Shown piece by piece: positions 43,194 to 53,590 of a DNA stretch of 64,000 nt. The translations under genes were made by a program, and so were the position numbers. Origin of the DNA: JBLXBZ01 sp048265185 (GTDB taxonomy: Bacteria > Pseudomonadota > Alphaproteobacteria > Rhizobiales > Stappiaceae); contig JBLXBZ010000009.1 of assembly GCA_048265185.1 (NCBI GenBank), forward strand, positions 1 to 64,000, in the 5' to 3' direction. Every line of letters starts with the position of its first letter. Within the stretch, counting starts at the first letter, position 1. The notes beneath the pieces were generated by a model. The model saw only the letters and a program-made list of their open reading frames with translations. It was not told the DNA's origin and ran no database searches.

Positions 43194-44219
43194 TCAGGCG
43201 TTTTCCAGTTCCTGCGACCATTGGCCCCTAGCCGCCAAACCGTTCATTTTCGCACGGTGAAGGAAGGCTTTTTGCGCCGCTGGCGCGTTTTCAGCTTTGC
43301 CGCCCCATGCTTTCAGCGCCGATTGCTGCAGCGCCCGGCCATAAGAGAACGTTAGGTTCCAAGGCAGATCGCCCATGGCGTTCATCAGGTGTAAATGCTG
43401 GGTGGCTTGAACGTCGCTTTGGCCGCCGGACAAGAAGGCCACGCCCGGCACCGCGGCAGGAACGCTGGCTTTCAAGCAACGAACCGTCAGTTCGGCTACT
43501 TCCTCTGGCGCGGCCAGATTGGCGGCGTTCTTGCCTGGAAGCACCATGTTCGGCTTCAAGATCACGCCTTCGAGCATCACGTCCATTTGATAAAGCTCGG
43601 TGAAGAGGGTGTTGAGCGCCCATTCGGTGACTTCAAAACATGTTTCGATGTCATGGGTGGCTTCCGGGCCATCCATGAGAACTTCCGGTTCGACGATCGG
43701 CACGATGCCAGCTTCCTGGCACAGGCACGCATAGCGGGCCAAGGCGTGCGCGTTGGCTTGAATGCAAGCGCCGGAGGGGATGCCGTCGGCGATGTCGATG
43801 ACCGCTCGCCATTTGGCGAAACGGGCGCCGAGTTCGTGATATTCGCTCAGGCGATCGCGCAGACCGTCAAGGCCTTCGGTGATTTTTTCGTCGGGAAAAC
43901 CGGCCATGGGCTGGGCGCCCTTGTCGACCTTGATGCCCGGGATAGCACCGGCTGAGCGCAGAAGATCGACCAAGAGGGCGCCATCGGCGGATTTTTGCCG
44001 GATCGTTTCGTCGAACAAAATCACGCCGGAGATGTAATCCGTCATGGCCTCGGTGGAGCGAAACAGCATTTCACGGTAATCACGGCGATTGTCTTCCGTA
44101 TTCTCGACGCCGATCCCATCGAAGCGTTTCTTTATGGTTCCTGTGCTTTCGTCAGCGGCGAGAATGCCCTGCCCCTTGGCTACAATAGCTTGCGCAATAT
44201 CTTCCAGACGTTCACTCAT
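43194..44219 (-). CDS. fba: Fructose-bisphosphate aldolase, class I
   Basis: 341 residues. IVAKGQGILAADESTGTIKKRF and the Schiff-base lysine region LEGVILKPNMVLPGK mark the class I enzyme; GVAFLSGGQSDVQATQHL is the phosphate loop. It interconverts fructose 1,6-bisphosphate with two triose phosphates. The chosen ATG has AAAGGAAAGG upstream; a longer frame is not conserved. It follows pgk in a block encoding consecutive steps of glycolysis. Confidence 0.95.
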   Translation of the reverse strand: MSERLEDIAQAIVAKGQGILAADESTGTIKKRFDGIGVENTEDNRRDYREMLFRSTEAMTDYISGVILFDETIRQKSADGALLVDLLRSAGAIPGIKVDKGAQPMAGFPDEKITEGLDGLRDRLSEYHELGARFAKWRAVIDIADGIPSGACIQANAHALARYACLCQEAGIVPIVEPEVLMDGPEATHDIETCFEVTEWALNTLFTELYQMDVMLEGVILKPNMVLPGKNAANLAAPEEVAELTVRCLKASVPAAVPGVAFLSGGQSDVQATQHLHLMNAMGDLPWNLTFSYGRALQQSALKAWGGKAENAPAAQKAFLHRAKMNGLAARGQWSQELENA

Positions 44220-44322
44220 AGGGGAGGCCTTTCCTTTAAGGTCATGAATTTGAGCGTTGCAGCTGAGGTGTTTTACCAAAATCCCAGCTTATTGGAAGAT
44301 GGCGCTTGGCTGTCTAAATCGG

Positions 44323-45525
<1,203 letters not shown>

Positions 45526-45564
45526 CGTATCCCCGGATTTCTTTATGCGAAAATGTAATTTGAA

Positions 45565-45588
45565 CCGGCGCGCTTTCAAGCGCGCCGG
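45565..45588 (-). other. Intercistronic hairpin between gap and pgk
   Basis: Nine-base perfect stem CCGGCGCGC/GCGCGCCGG around a six-base loop, nine bases after the gap stop codon and about 40 before the pgk start. Without a real U-run it may partly terminate or stabilise gap mRNA, letting gap be made in excess of pgk. Confidence 0.6.
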
Positions 45589-45597
45589 AGACATGGC

Positions 45598-46605
45598 TCA
45601 GATATGGCTTGCGAGAGCGATGGCCGTGTCGGACATGCGGTTGGAGAAGCCCCATTCATTGTCGTACCATGTGAGAATGCGCACAAGGGTGCCTTCCATG
45701 ACCTTGGTCTGATCCATATGGAAGATGGAGGAGTGCGGGTCGTGGTTCATGTCGGATGATACGAGCGGTTCGTCGGTGAAGCCGAGAACGCCTTTCAGTT
45801 CGCCGCCGGCGGCGGCCTTGATCGCAGCGTTGATTTCTTCGACGTTGGTGTCGCGTTTGGCGACGAATTTCAGATCGACCACCGATACATTCGGCGTAGG
45901 CACGCGAATTGAAACGCCGTCGAGCTTGCCGTTCAGCTCAGGCAACACCAGACCAACGGCCTTGGCCGCGCCGGTTGAGGTGGGGATCATGGACAGGGCC
46001 GCGGCGCGGGCGCGGTAAAGATCCTTGTGCATGGTGTCCAGCGTCGGCTGGTCGCCCGTGTAGGAATGGATCGTGGTCATGAAGCCTTTTTCAATGCCAA
46101 TGGCCTTGTTCAGGACGTAAACCACAGGGGCGAGGCAATTGGTGGTGCAAGAGGCGTTGGAGACCACGAGGTCGTCTTTGGTTAAAGCGTCGTGATTGAC
46201 GCCAAAGACGATGGTTTTATCCGCGCCGCTGGCGGGGGCTGAGACGAGAACGCGCTTGGAGCCGTTTTCCAGATGAAGCGCCGCCTTGTCACGTGAAGTG
46301 AAAATGCCGGTGCATTCCATGGCCACGTCAACGCCCAATTCACCCCAGGGAAGTTCTTTGGGGTCGCGCAGAGCGGTGACCTTGATCGGGCCGCGGCCCA
46401 CGTCAATGGTGTCTCCGTCCACGGTGACCGTTCCGGGGAATTTGCCATGGACCGAATCGTAACGCATGAGATGCGCGTTGGTCTCCACCGGCCCCAGATC
46501 ATTGATCGCGACCACTTCGATGTCGGTGCGTCCAGATTCAACAATTGCGCGTAACACGTTACGGCCAATCCGACCAAATCCGTTGATAGCAACCTTAACC
46601 GCCAT
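45598..46605 (-). CDS. gap: Glyceraldehyde-3-phosphate dehydrogenase, type I
   Basis: 335 residues. KVAINGFGRIGRNVLRA is the NAD-binding start and SNASCTTNC holds the catalytic cysteine; NDLGPVETNAHLMRYDSVHG and WYDNEWGFSNRM complete the pattern. An Asn-Asp at the end of the second strand (AIND) is compatible with NAD+. It lies between tkt and pgk. Confidence 0.97.
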   Translation of the reverse strand: MAVKVAINGFGRIGRNVLRAIVESGRTDIEVVAINDLGPVETNAHLMRYDSVHGKFPGTVTVDGDTIDVGRGPIKVTALRDPKELPWGELGVDVAMECTGIFTSRDKAALHLENGSKRVLVSAPASGADKTIVFGVNHDALTKDDLVVSNASCTTNCLAPVVYVLNKAIGIEKGFMTTIHSYTGDQPTLDTMHKDLYRARAAALSMIPTSTGAAKAVGLVLPELNGKLDGVSIRVPTPNVSVVDLKFVAKRDTNVEEINAAIKAAAGGELKGVLGFTDEPLVSSDMNHDPHSSIFHMDQTKVMEGTLVRILTWYDNEWGFSNRMSDTAIALASHI

Positions 46606-46703
46606 TTTCAGTTCCCTTCATTTTGCGCAGGCAATGTTTTCGCAAAAATGCTTGCTGACTGCGAAATTTTTAAGACCATGACTTAAAACGGAGCGTCCGG
46701 CGT

Positions 46704-48698
46704 TTACGCCAAATCGGTGAGTTTCGCTTTCGCCGCGTCCACGACAGCCTCTTGGGTAATGCCAAAGTGCGCGTAGAGCTCCTTGTAGGGAGCGCTGGCG
46801 CCAAAACCGGTCATACCAATGAAAATGCCGTCGGAGCCGATGAACTTGTCCCACCCCATGCGGATGCCGGTTTCAATCGCGATTTTCACCGGGCTGTGGC
46901 CAATGACGCTGGCTTGATAATCATGCGATTGGGTTTCAAACAACTCAAAGCATGGAACCGAGACAACTCGAACGGCGTGACCTTCGCTCGTAAGCGTTTG
47001 GGCGGCGGCGAGAGCGATTTCCACTTCGGAGCCGGAGGCGAACAATGTGACGTTCGGCTCGTCTTCACAGTCGAGGATGACATAGGCGCCGCGGGCGCAG
47101 AGGTTTTCTTCCTCATAGCTTTTGCGCGCCGGGGCGAGGTTTTGACGGGTGAGGGCCAAAATGCTGGGCGTATCCGAAGAAGTCAAAGCCAGTTCCCAGC
47201 ACTCAAGGGTTTCCGTCACATCGGCTGGGCGGAAAAAGTTAAGATTGGGAATCGCGCGAAGCGCGGCGTAATGCTCAACGGGTTGATGCGTGGGCCCGTC
47301 TTCGCCAAGACCGATGGAATCATGGGTCATGACGTGGATGACCCGTTGTTTCATCAAGGCGGCGAGACGCAGCGAGGGACGGCAATAGTCGGAGAAAATC
47401 AGGAAGCCGCCCGAATAGGGAATCATGCCGCCGTGAAGCGCCATGCCGTTCATGGCCGCGGCCATGGCGTGTTCGCGAATGCCCCAATGAATGTAGCGTC
47501 CGGAAAAGTCATCCGGCGTAATGGAGGCGGTTTGAGCGGTCTTGGTGTTGTTTGATCCTGTCAAGTCGGCGGAGCCGCCGATCGTTTCAGGGATAACTTC
47601 GTTGACGACGCCAAGAACGGCTTCGGAAGCTTTTCGCGTGGCCATGGTGGGCTGTTCGCTTGCGAGCTTCTTTTTGTAGTTCTGAATGGCTTGGGAAAAG
47701 CCGGATGGCAAATCGCCGCGAATCCGGCGTTCGAATTCGGCGCGGGTTTCGGCGTCTTTTTCCGCTAGACGCTTTTCCCATTCCTTGCGCGCTTGGCCCG
47801 AGCGCAAGCCTGCGATTCTCCATGCGTCGAGCACGTCGCTTGGAACCTCAAAAGGTTCATGCTCCCAGCCGAGGGTTTTGCGGGTCGCCGCCAATTCGCT
47901 TTCGCCAAGGGGCGCGCCGTGAACTTTTTCCGAACCGGCCTTGTTGGGCGCGCCAAAACCAATGGTGGTTTTGGCGGCGATCATCGTTGGACGCGAAGAG
48001 CTTTGCGCGGATTTGAGCGCCGCGGCGATGGCCGCTGGATCATGACCGTCGATGGCGATGGTGTTCCAGCCCGAAGCCTCGAAGCGTTCGATCTGATTCG
48101 TCGAATCGGTGACCGAAACCTTGCCGTCGATGGAGATGCCGTTGTCGTCCCAGATGACGATCAGCTTGTTCAGCTTCAAATGACCTGCAAGGGACAGCGC
48201 TTCCTGACTAATGCCTTCCATGAGACAGCCGTCGCCCGCCAGAACATAGGTGAAGTGATCGACCAGCTCTTCGCCAAAACGATCAGCTTGAATGCGTTCG
48301 GCGATGGCCATGCCAACCGCATTTCCAAGGCCTTGGCCAAGAGGTCCGGTGGTGGTTTCAATGCCGGCGCCATGACCATATTCGGGATGGCCGGCCGTCA
48401 ATGCGCCCATTTGCCGGAAGTTTTTCAACTGCTCGATGGTGAAGTCCTCTGAGCCCAACAAATAGTGCAGAGCGTAGAGCAGCATTGATCCGTGGCCGGC
48501 GGAGAGAACGAAGCGATCACGATCGGGCCAATGGGGAGCGGTTGAATCGTACTTCATGAATTGGGTGAATAACACCGTCGCGATGTCCGCAGCTCCCATT
48601 GGCAAGCCGGGATGTCCGGATTTCGCCTTTTCGACTGCGTCGGCGGCGAGGAAGCGAATTGCGTTCGCCATGCGATGGTGTTTGTCGAGATCGGTCAT
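46704..48698 (-). CDS. tkt: Transketolase
   Basis: 664 residues. MANAIRFLAADAVEKAKSGHPG, the thiamine diphosphate motif GDGCLMEGISQEA to WDDN, DSIGLGEDGPTHQPVEH and PADVTETLECW are diagnostic. Start at MTDLDKHHR (48698); the longer frame upstream is not conserved. It transfers two-carbon units in the pentose phosphate pathway, producing glyceraldehyde 3-phosphate for the adjacent Gap. First gene of the tkt-gap-pgk-fba series. Confidence 0.97.
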   Translation of the reverse strand: MTDLDKHHRMANAIRFLAADAVEKAKSGHPGLPMGAADIATVLFTQFMKYDSTAPHWPDRDRFVLSAGHGSMLLYALHYLLGSEDFTIEQLKNFRQMGALTAGHPEYGHGAGIETTTGPLGQGLGNAVGMAIAERIQADRFGEELVDHFTYVLAGDGCLMEGISQEALSLAGHLKLNKLIVIWDDNGISIDGKVSVTDSTNQIERFEASGWNTIAIDGHDPAAIAAALKSAQSSSRPTMIAAKTTIGFGAPNKAGSEKVHGAPLGESELAATRKTLGWEHEPFEVPSDVLDAWRIAGLRSGQARKEWEKRLAEKDAETRAEFERRIRGDLPSGFSQAIQNYKKKLASEQPTMATRKASEAVLGVVNEVIPETIGGSADLTGSNNTKTAQTASITPDDFSGRYIHWGIREHAMAAAMNGMALHGGMIPYSGGFLIFSDYCRPSLRLAALMKQRVIHVMTHDSIGLGEDGPTHQPVEHYAALRAIPNLNFFRPADVTETLECWELALTSSDTPSILALTRQNLAPARKSYEEENLCARGAYVILDCEDEPNVTLFASGSEVEIALAAAQTLTSEGHAVRVVSVPCFELFETQSHDYQASVIGHSPVKIAIETGIRMGWDKFIGSDGIFIGMTGFGASAPYKELYAHFGITQEAVVDAAKAKLTDLA

Positions 48699-49167
48699 TT
48701 GGCACCCGTTTGATACGCGTCGCTTGCTTCGGTTCGGGCGCGGCGGAATGTCCGGCCCATGGTCGAAACTGGTCTCACGAAATTGACGCATTCATTGCGC
48801 AATGGTCTGACGCCTTCCGTTGAATACCGGGCGTTCGCCCGCAGCGGCGGCGCTCGACAAATATCAGGAACAGGCGCCAAGTCAACAAAGCAGCCGAAGC
48901 ATGAGGCGATTTCTGGGAAGCACGGGCGTTTTTATGAAGTTTTGCGCGGCCGTCATGGAACGGCGCTGCGGCGGCGGCGGGCGCCTGTTTAGGCGGAACT
49001 CTAACGGCTACGCCTAAAATCCCGATGTGAAAGGATTTTTATTGACGGCGGGTTTTGAAAATAGTCGTTTCACGTAAGGTGAATGAAGTTCAGGAACGCG
49101 TTATGTTGATTTATAATGGATGCCTTCCTTTCAATCTGGACCACGATAACCGTATCAAAAGGGTGTT
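48699..49167. other. Divergent intergenic region between tkt and the DUF4164 gene
   Basis: Nothing codes here convincingly. A TTCAC-GTAAG-GTGAA inverted repeat lies near 49068-49082. Promoters for tkt (minus) and the DUF4164-zapA pair (plus) must be within. Confidence 0.4.
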
Positions 49168-49461
49168 ATGAGCGACGCAGAAAGACTCGATGGCGCTTTG
49201 GGCGAAGCGGTGGCGCGATTTGAGGCGGCCATGTCACAGCTTGAAAATACGATTGAACGGCGCCTTGACGCGGAAACTTCAGTCAACGCTCTGCATGATG
49301 ACGTGCAGCGTATGGGAGAGGATCGCTCTCAATTGGCGTCTACGCTGGACCAGACGGAAGCGCGGGCGGCGCGTCTTGAAGAGGCGAACCGCGAGGTGTC
49401 TCGGCGTCTTGTGGCGGCGATGGAATCAATCCGCACCGTTCTTGAAACCCACGGAGGTTGA
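49168..49461 (+). CDS. DUF4164 coiled-coil protein
   Basis: 97 residues, almost entirely one coiled coil: LGEAVARFEAAMSQLENTIERRL then DVQRMGEDRSQLASTLDQTEARAARLEEANREVSRRL. This is the DUF4164 pattern found next to zapA in Hyphomicrobiales. It ends five bases before zapA, so probably works with division proteins, but its role is unknown. Confidence 0.85.
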   Translation: MSDAERLDGALGEAVARFEAAMSQLENTIERRLDAETSVNALHDDVQRMGEDRSQLASTLDQTEARAARLEEANREVSRRLVAAMESIRTVLETHGG

Positions 49462-49466
49462 ATTAG

Positions 49467-49856
49467 ATGGCGCAGATTACGGTCGCCATTAATGGCAGAA
49501 GCTTTCGCATGGCGTGCGACGACGGTGAAGAAGAGCGGTTGACCGCGCTGGCCGGACGATTTGACGCCAGCATTGACATGTTGCGGGAAAGCTTTGGGGA
49601 AATTGGCGATCTTCGCCTTACCGTTATGGCCGGAATTATGGTCACCGACGAACTTAATGAAGCGGAAAAAAAATTAAAAGCCGCTGTGGAGGACGTTGAA
49701 AAGCTTCGCGTCGAGAGCGCAGAGGTCTCGCAGCGCGCCAAAGCGAACGAGGCGGAACTGGCGAAAAAACTGGACGAGGCGTCTTCGCGCATCGCGGCGC
49801 TCGCCGCCCGTCTTAGCGCGCCGCCCGGCGAGGCTCAGACGTCGGAGGATGAGTGA
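49467..49856 (+). CDS. zapA: Cell division protein ZapA
   Basis: 129 residues. ITVAINGRSFRMACDDGEEERLTALAGRFDASIDMLR is the ZapA N-terminal globular domain, followed by LRLTVMAGIMVTDEL and a long coiled coil. ZapA tetramers crosslink FtsZ filaments at the Z ring. GGAGG precedes the start by ten bases. It is cotranscribed with the DUF4164 gene. Confidence 0.92.
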   Translation: MAQITVAINGRSFRMACDDGEEERLTALAGRFDASIDMLRESFGEIGDLRLTVMAGIMVTDELNEAEKKLKAAVEDVEKLRVESAEVSQRAKANEAELAKKLDEASSRIAALAARLSAPPGEAQTSEDE

Positions 49857-49858
49857 GC

Positions 49859-49895
49859 CGCGAAGCGCAGGCGGCCGGGGGCCTTGCGCTTCGCG
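49859..49895. terminator. Palindrome between convergent zapA and rpoH
   Basis: Eleven-base perfect arms CGCGAAGCGCA (49859-49869) and TGCGCTTCGCG (49885-49895). It has no T-run on either side and could act as a two-way transcription barrier. The 85-base gap is too short for a 6S RNA gene, which often follows zapA. Confidence 0.5.
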
Positions 49896-49941
49896 AGGCG
49901 GCTGCCTGCGCGGTTGACTTGCGACAGGCTTGCGGCCGCTG

Positions 49942-50841
49942 TTATTGAGCTTCCAGCTCCGGCGGACGGCTTTCAAGCGCGAGGGCTTGTTTGTGCACCG
50001 CCTTCTGAACTTTCTCAAAGGCTCTGACTTCAATCTGGCGAACACGCTCCCGGCTAACGCCAAATTCGGTGGACAGATCTTCCAGAGTGATCGGGTTTTC
50101 CGAGAGCCGACGGGCTTCGAAAATACGGCGCTCCCGTTCATTCAGGACGTCCATTGCGTCGCTCAACATTTTGCGCCGACTGTCCAGCTCTTCCTGATGG
50201 GCGAGTATCGTCTCCTGATTGTCGCTTTCGTCAACAAGCCAGTCTTGCCATTCGCCGGATTCAGAATCAGCGCGCAAAGGAGAGTTGAGGGAGGAATCGC
50301 CGGCCAAGCGCCGGTTCATTGAAACCACCTCTTCTTCGGAAACGCCAAGCTTGGTGGCGATTTCCTGGACGTGTTCGGGCTGAAGGTCGCCGTCCTCCAG
50401 CGCCTGAATTTTGCCTTTGAGGCGGCGCAGATTGAAGAACAATCGTTTTTGATTAGCGGTGGTGCCCATTTTCACGAGGCTCCACGAGCGCAGGATATAC
50501 TCTTGAATCGCCGCTTTAATCCACCACATGGCGTAGGTGGCGAGGCGAAAGCCCTTATCCGGCTCGAAGCGCTTCACAGCCTGCATCAGGCCGACGTTGC
50601 CTTCGGAAACCACCTCTGAAAGCGGTAGGCCATAACCGCGGTAGCCCATGGCGATTTTCGCCACGAGACGTAAATGAGACGTGACCAAACGCTCGGCCGC
50701 GGCCGGGTCGTCATGTTCCTTGTAGCGTTTTCCGAGCATATATTCTTCTTGCGGCTCCAACATGGGGAAGCGGCGTATTTCATCTAGGTATCGCGACAGA
50801 CCACCTTCGCCAGCGGTCAAGACCGGTATATTCTGGGCCAT
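49942..50841 (-). CDS. rpoH: RNA polymerase sigma-32 factor
   Basis: 299 residues. LSRYLDEIRRFPMLEPQEEYMLGKRY is region 1.2, TSHLRLVAKIAMGYRGYGLPLSEVVSEGN and RLATYAMWWIKAAIQEYILRSWSLVKMG are region 2, NQKRLFFNLRRLK is the RpoH box, and TLEDLSTEFGVSRERVRQIE is region 4.2. It directs heat-shock transcription. ATG at 50841 agrees with homologues starting MAQN(I/L)P. The 5' leader and the rluD-type gene lie upstream on the same strand. Confidence 0.97.
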   Translation of the reverse strand: MAQNIPVLTAGEGGLSRYLDEIRRFPMLEPQEEYMLGKRYKEHDDPAAAERLVTSHLRLVAKIAMGYRGYGLPLSEVVSEGNVGLMQAVKRFEPDKGFRLATYAMWWIKAAIQEYILRSWSLVKMGTTANQKRLFFNLRRLKGKIQALEDGDLQPEHVQEIATKLGVSEEEVVSMNRRLAGDSSLNSPLRADSESGEWQDWLVDESDNQETILAHQEELDSRRKMLSDAMDVLNERERRIFEARRLSENPITLEDLSTEFGVSRERVRQIEVRAFEKVQKAVHKQALALESRPPELEAQ

Positions 50842-51008
50842 GAATGCACCCTCCAGATTTGCGCGACGTTTCCCTAAAGCTCTCGCGGCCCCTGCCGTCG
50901 GTGGAGCTTCAACAGGCAAACGCCCATTTTCCAACGCCCATAATGGCGCGTTGACCAGAGCTTAATATAGGCGCCATTGCGTCAAAAACACGGCCAAAGC
51001 GACAAGAA

Positions 51009-52034
51009 TCATGACGCTAATTGGCGAAATCCGTCAAGAAGCGCTTGAAAATCCTGGGGGAGCGGGCTTTCAAAGCGCAAAATTTCACTGGTTTCAGGGT
51101 GTTCGAAGGCAAGCAGGCCGGCATGGAGCGCCTGACGCTCAAAACCTTCCGCAAGCGGGCGTATGGTTTCAGGCAGTCGGGCCGCTTTGGTTTTGAAACT
51201 GGCGCCATAGTCGCCGTCGCCGATCAGCGGATTGCCTATATGGCTCATATGGACGCGAATTTGATGGGTGCGGCCAGTCTCCAGCCTGCAGGTCATAAGC
51301 GCGGCGAGGGGCGGCGCGTCAGCTGGGCCGAAACGCTCGCGGACTTGCCAATGGGTGACCGCCGTGCGCCCGCCGGTTTTCACCACCGTTATCTTCTGGC
51401 GGTTGTTGATGGATCGGGCCAGATTCGCGTTGATCGTGCCTTTAAGCTGGGAGGGCGCGCCCCAAGTGAGGGCCGAATAGGCGCGCTCAAGGGGGCCGCT
51501 GCGGCCGTGGTCCGCGAATTGCGCCGCCAAGCCCTGATGGACACGGTCGGTTTTCGCCACCACAAGAAGCCCGGTCGTGTCTTTGTCCAGCCGGTGGACG
51601 ATGCCCGGACGTTTAACGCCGCCAATGCCGGAGAGGCTGTCGGCGCAATGGTGGATCAGCGCGTTGACGAGCGTGCCGTTCCAATTGCCCGCGCCCGGAT
51701 GCACCACCAAACCTGCGGGTTTATTGATCACAATCAAGTGATCGTCTTCAAAGGTGATGTCGAGAGGAATATTCTCGCCTTCTGGGGTCGCGGGTTCCGG
51801 CTCCGGCAATGTGAGAAGGATTACGTCGCCTGCGTTGACCCTGTGCTTTGGCTCAAGTACTTTGCGCCCGCCTATGGTTGCCTGCCCCTGTTTGATCAGG
51901 GATTGTATCCGGCTGCGGCTCATGTCCGTCATCGCGCGCGCGAGAAACGCGTCGATGCGGGCGCCCGCATCGTCAATTGTCACTATAACTTGCGCCTGCT
52001 GGGGCGCGATATCCGCCGGAGTCAAATCAAGCAT
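51009..52034 (-). CDS. rluD: RluA family pseudouridine synthase (RluD-like)
   Basis: 341 residues. An S4 RNA-binding domain (about 25-75, RIDAFLARAMTDMSRSRIQSLIKQG) precedes the catalytic domain with VVHPGAGNWNGTLVNAL and the active-site Asp in HRLDKDTTGLLVVAKT; GRTHQIRVHM follows. RluD modifies U1911/1915/1917 of helix 69 in 23S rRNA. Next to rpoH, as in many alphaproteobacteria. Its start codon overlaps that of the divergent DUF6476 gene. Confidence 0.94.
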   Translation of the reverse strand: MLDLTPADIAPQQAQVIVTIDDAGARIDAFLARAMTDMSRSRIQSLIKQGQATIGGRKVLEPKHRVNAGDVILLTLPEPEPATPEGENIPLDITFEDDHLIVINKPAGLVVHPGAGNWNGTLVNALIHHCADSLSGIGGVKRPGIVHRLDKDTTGLLVVAKTDRVHQGLAAQFADHGRSGPLERAYSALTWGAPSQLKGTINANLARSINNRQKITVVKTGGRTAVTHWQVRERFGPADAPPLAALMTCRLETGRTHQIRVHMSHIGNPLIGDGDYGASFKTKAARLPETIRPLAEGFERQALHAGLLAFEHPETSEILRFESPLPQDFQALLDGFRQLAS

Positions 52035-52377
52035 GAATAATCCCGTTCTGGATGACGATCAGGAGCCGCCGCTGGACCCGGCCGCGGAGCGTTTGCAGCG
52101 CCGGCTAAAGCGGATGCTGGGTTTCTCCAGCCTGATCATGGTTGCGGGTCTTATAGCCGTTTTCGCCGCCATACTCTACAAGGTCACTTCGCGCGAAGGC
52201 TCAATGAGCGAAGCGGCGGCGACGATCTCGATCGATCCCGACGCCGAGGTTGTTGATATGGAGTTGAGCGATGGACGGCTGATTTTGTTGATTCGCCGAG
52301 GAGCCGCGACATCGCTGATCTATATCGATCCGGCGTCAGGTCAGGAAATCGCCCGATCTGACTTCGTCGCGCGATAA
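52033..52377 (+). CDS. DUF6476 small membrane protein
   Basis: 114 residues. LQRRLKRMLGFSSLIMVAGLIAVFAAILYKV is one membrane helix after a short basic region; the periplasmic tail with DAEVVDMELSDGRLILLI and SLIYIDPASGQEIAR looks like a small beta domain. This matches the DUF6476 family found opposite rluD in alphaproteobacteria. The start codons of the two genes overlap in one CATG, so each promoter must lie inside the other gene. Confidence 0.85.
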   Translation: MNNPVLDDDQEPPLDPAAERLQRRLKRMLGFSSLIMVAGLIAVFAAILYKVTSREGSMSEAAATISIDPDAEVVDMELSDGRLILLIRRGAATSLIYIDPASGQEIARSDFVAR

Positions 52378-52462
52378 ACGTGAAGCTTTTGACGCCTTCA
52401 GCGGAATAGTGTCGGTTTCAGGAGAAATTCACAAGGTTTTTCCCAAGACTTTATTTTTAGAC

Positions 52463-52491
52463 TTGCAACCTTGGTGAGGAGCGGATATATC
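52463..52491 (+). promoter_or_regulatory. Sigma-70 promoter for tRNA-Glu
   Basis: TTGCAA (52463-52468) and TATATC (52486-52491) with a 17-base spacer. This places transcription start about 20-25 bases before the tRNA, a normal precursor leader. Confidence 0.6.
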
Positions 52492-52520
52492 CCGGTTCCT
52501 CATCGTTTTTCAACGGTTGA

Positions 52521-52596
52521 GCGCCCATCGTCTAGCGGTCTAGGACGCTGCCCTTTCACGGCAGAAACACGGGTTCGAGTCCCGTTGGGCGTACCA
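52521..52596 (+). tRNA. tRNA-Glu (anticodon TTC)
   Basis: Complete cloverleaf: acceptor GCGCCCA/TGGGCGT (G1-U72, as common in alphaproteobacterial tRNA-Glu), D loop CTAGCGGTCTAGG, anticodon stem GCTGC.../GCAG around CCTTTCAC, T arm CGGGTTCGAGTCCCG, encoded ACCA. A hairpin ACCATCAT/ATGATGGT (52593-52616) begins in the CCA end and forms the 3' trailer. Confidence 0.97.
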
Positions 52597-52679
52597 TCAT
52601 TTTCCTTTATGATGGTCGCGGCGTCGTCCTGACGTCAGCGTGGCCAATGGCCTCTTTCTCTTTTTTGATTGGCGTCTGT

Positions 52680-53582
52680 ATGACACATGGTCAAGGGATT
52701 GCGCTCAGGTTAGCCGCAACCGCGTTGATCACGGCCATGTCGGCCTGTGTCCATGAGGCGGCGAAGCAGGCCACCGTCGGTCAGATAATGTTTTGGCGCA
52801 GCTTTATCGCCATTTTCCCGATTGTTCTTTACCTTGGATGGCGCGGCGGGGTGATCTCCGGGCTGCGAACCAAAAGACTCAAAGGACATTTTCTCCGCTC
52901 TGGGCTGGGGTGCGCGGCCATGTCGTTGTCATTTCTGTCTTTGGCTTATTTACCCGTGGCCAACGCCACGGCGCTTTTGTACCTCGTTCCGATTCTCACA
53001 TTGCCGGCTGCCGTCATTTTTCTTGGGGAAAAATTGACCTCCGTGGTGATCATAAGCGTCGCATTGGGGTTTGGCGGCATCATCGCCATGTTGGCGCCGT
53101 CCTTTTCGGGGGAAGAGGTTAAGGCGGGGACGCTGATTGGCGTTGGCGCTGGGGTCGTGATGGCGGTTGTGATGGCGTTCGCACGGGTTCAAATCAAGCA
53201 GTTAACGCAGACGGAAACCCCGGTTAGCATCGCCTTTTATTTCGCGCTCACCTGCACGGTCATTGGAGCTTTAAGTTATCCGATGGGGTGGGGAGAGCCG
53301 GAAGGTCTGGCGCTCTACGCGCTGATTGGCGCCGGCATTTTCGGGGGGCTAGCGCATATCGCCGCCATGGAGGCGGTGGCGCGGGCGCCGGTTTCCGTTC
53401 TGGCGCCTTTTGAGTATACGGGTATGATCTGGGCTTTGGCGTTTGACGTCATTTTTTTCGGAGGCTGGCCAGCGCCGCTTTCGTTGGCGGGCGCCGTGAC
53501 GATCGTCGCCGCCGCCTCATTGGTCGCGCTCAAGCCTGACTTACGGCTCTTTTCCCGGTTTCTCCGACGCTCTGGTTCGTGA
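52680..53582 (+). CDS. DMT superfamily (EamA) transporter
   Basis: 300 residues from ATG 52680 (an in-frame ATG at 52647 gives 311; neither has a strong ribosome-binding site). Ten helices form two EamA repeats: QIMFWRSFIAIFPIVLYLGWRGG, LSFLSLAYLPVANATALLYLVPILTLPAAVIFLGEKL and, in the second half, AHIAAMEAVARAPVSVLAPFEYTGMIWALAFDVIFFG. It probably exports or imports a small metabolite; substrate unknown. Confidence 0.9.
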   Translation: MTHGQGIALRLAATALITAMSACVHEAAKQATVGQIMFWRSFIAIFPIVLYLGWRGGVISGLRTKRLKGHFLRSGLGCAAMSLSFLSLAYLPVANATALLYLVPILTLPAAVIFLGEKLTSVVIISVALGFGGIIAMLAPSFSGEEVKAGTLIGVGAGVVMAVVMAFARVQIKQLTQTETPVSIAFYFALTCTVIGALSYPMGWGEPEGLALYALIGAGIFGGLAHIAAMEAVARAPVSVLAPFEYTGMIWALAFDVIFFGGWPAPLSLAGAVTIVAAASLVALKPDLRLFSRFLRRSGS

Positions 53583-53590
53583 TCACGCCG

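Noticed and set aside
49857..49941. 6S RNA gene after zapA
   Set aside because: The gap is only 85 bases and holds a simple palindrome, too short for 6S RNA.
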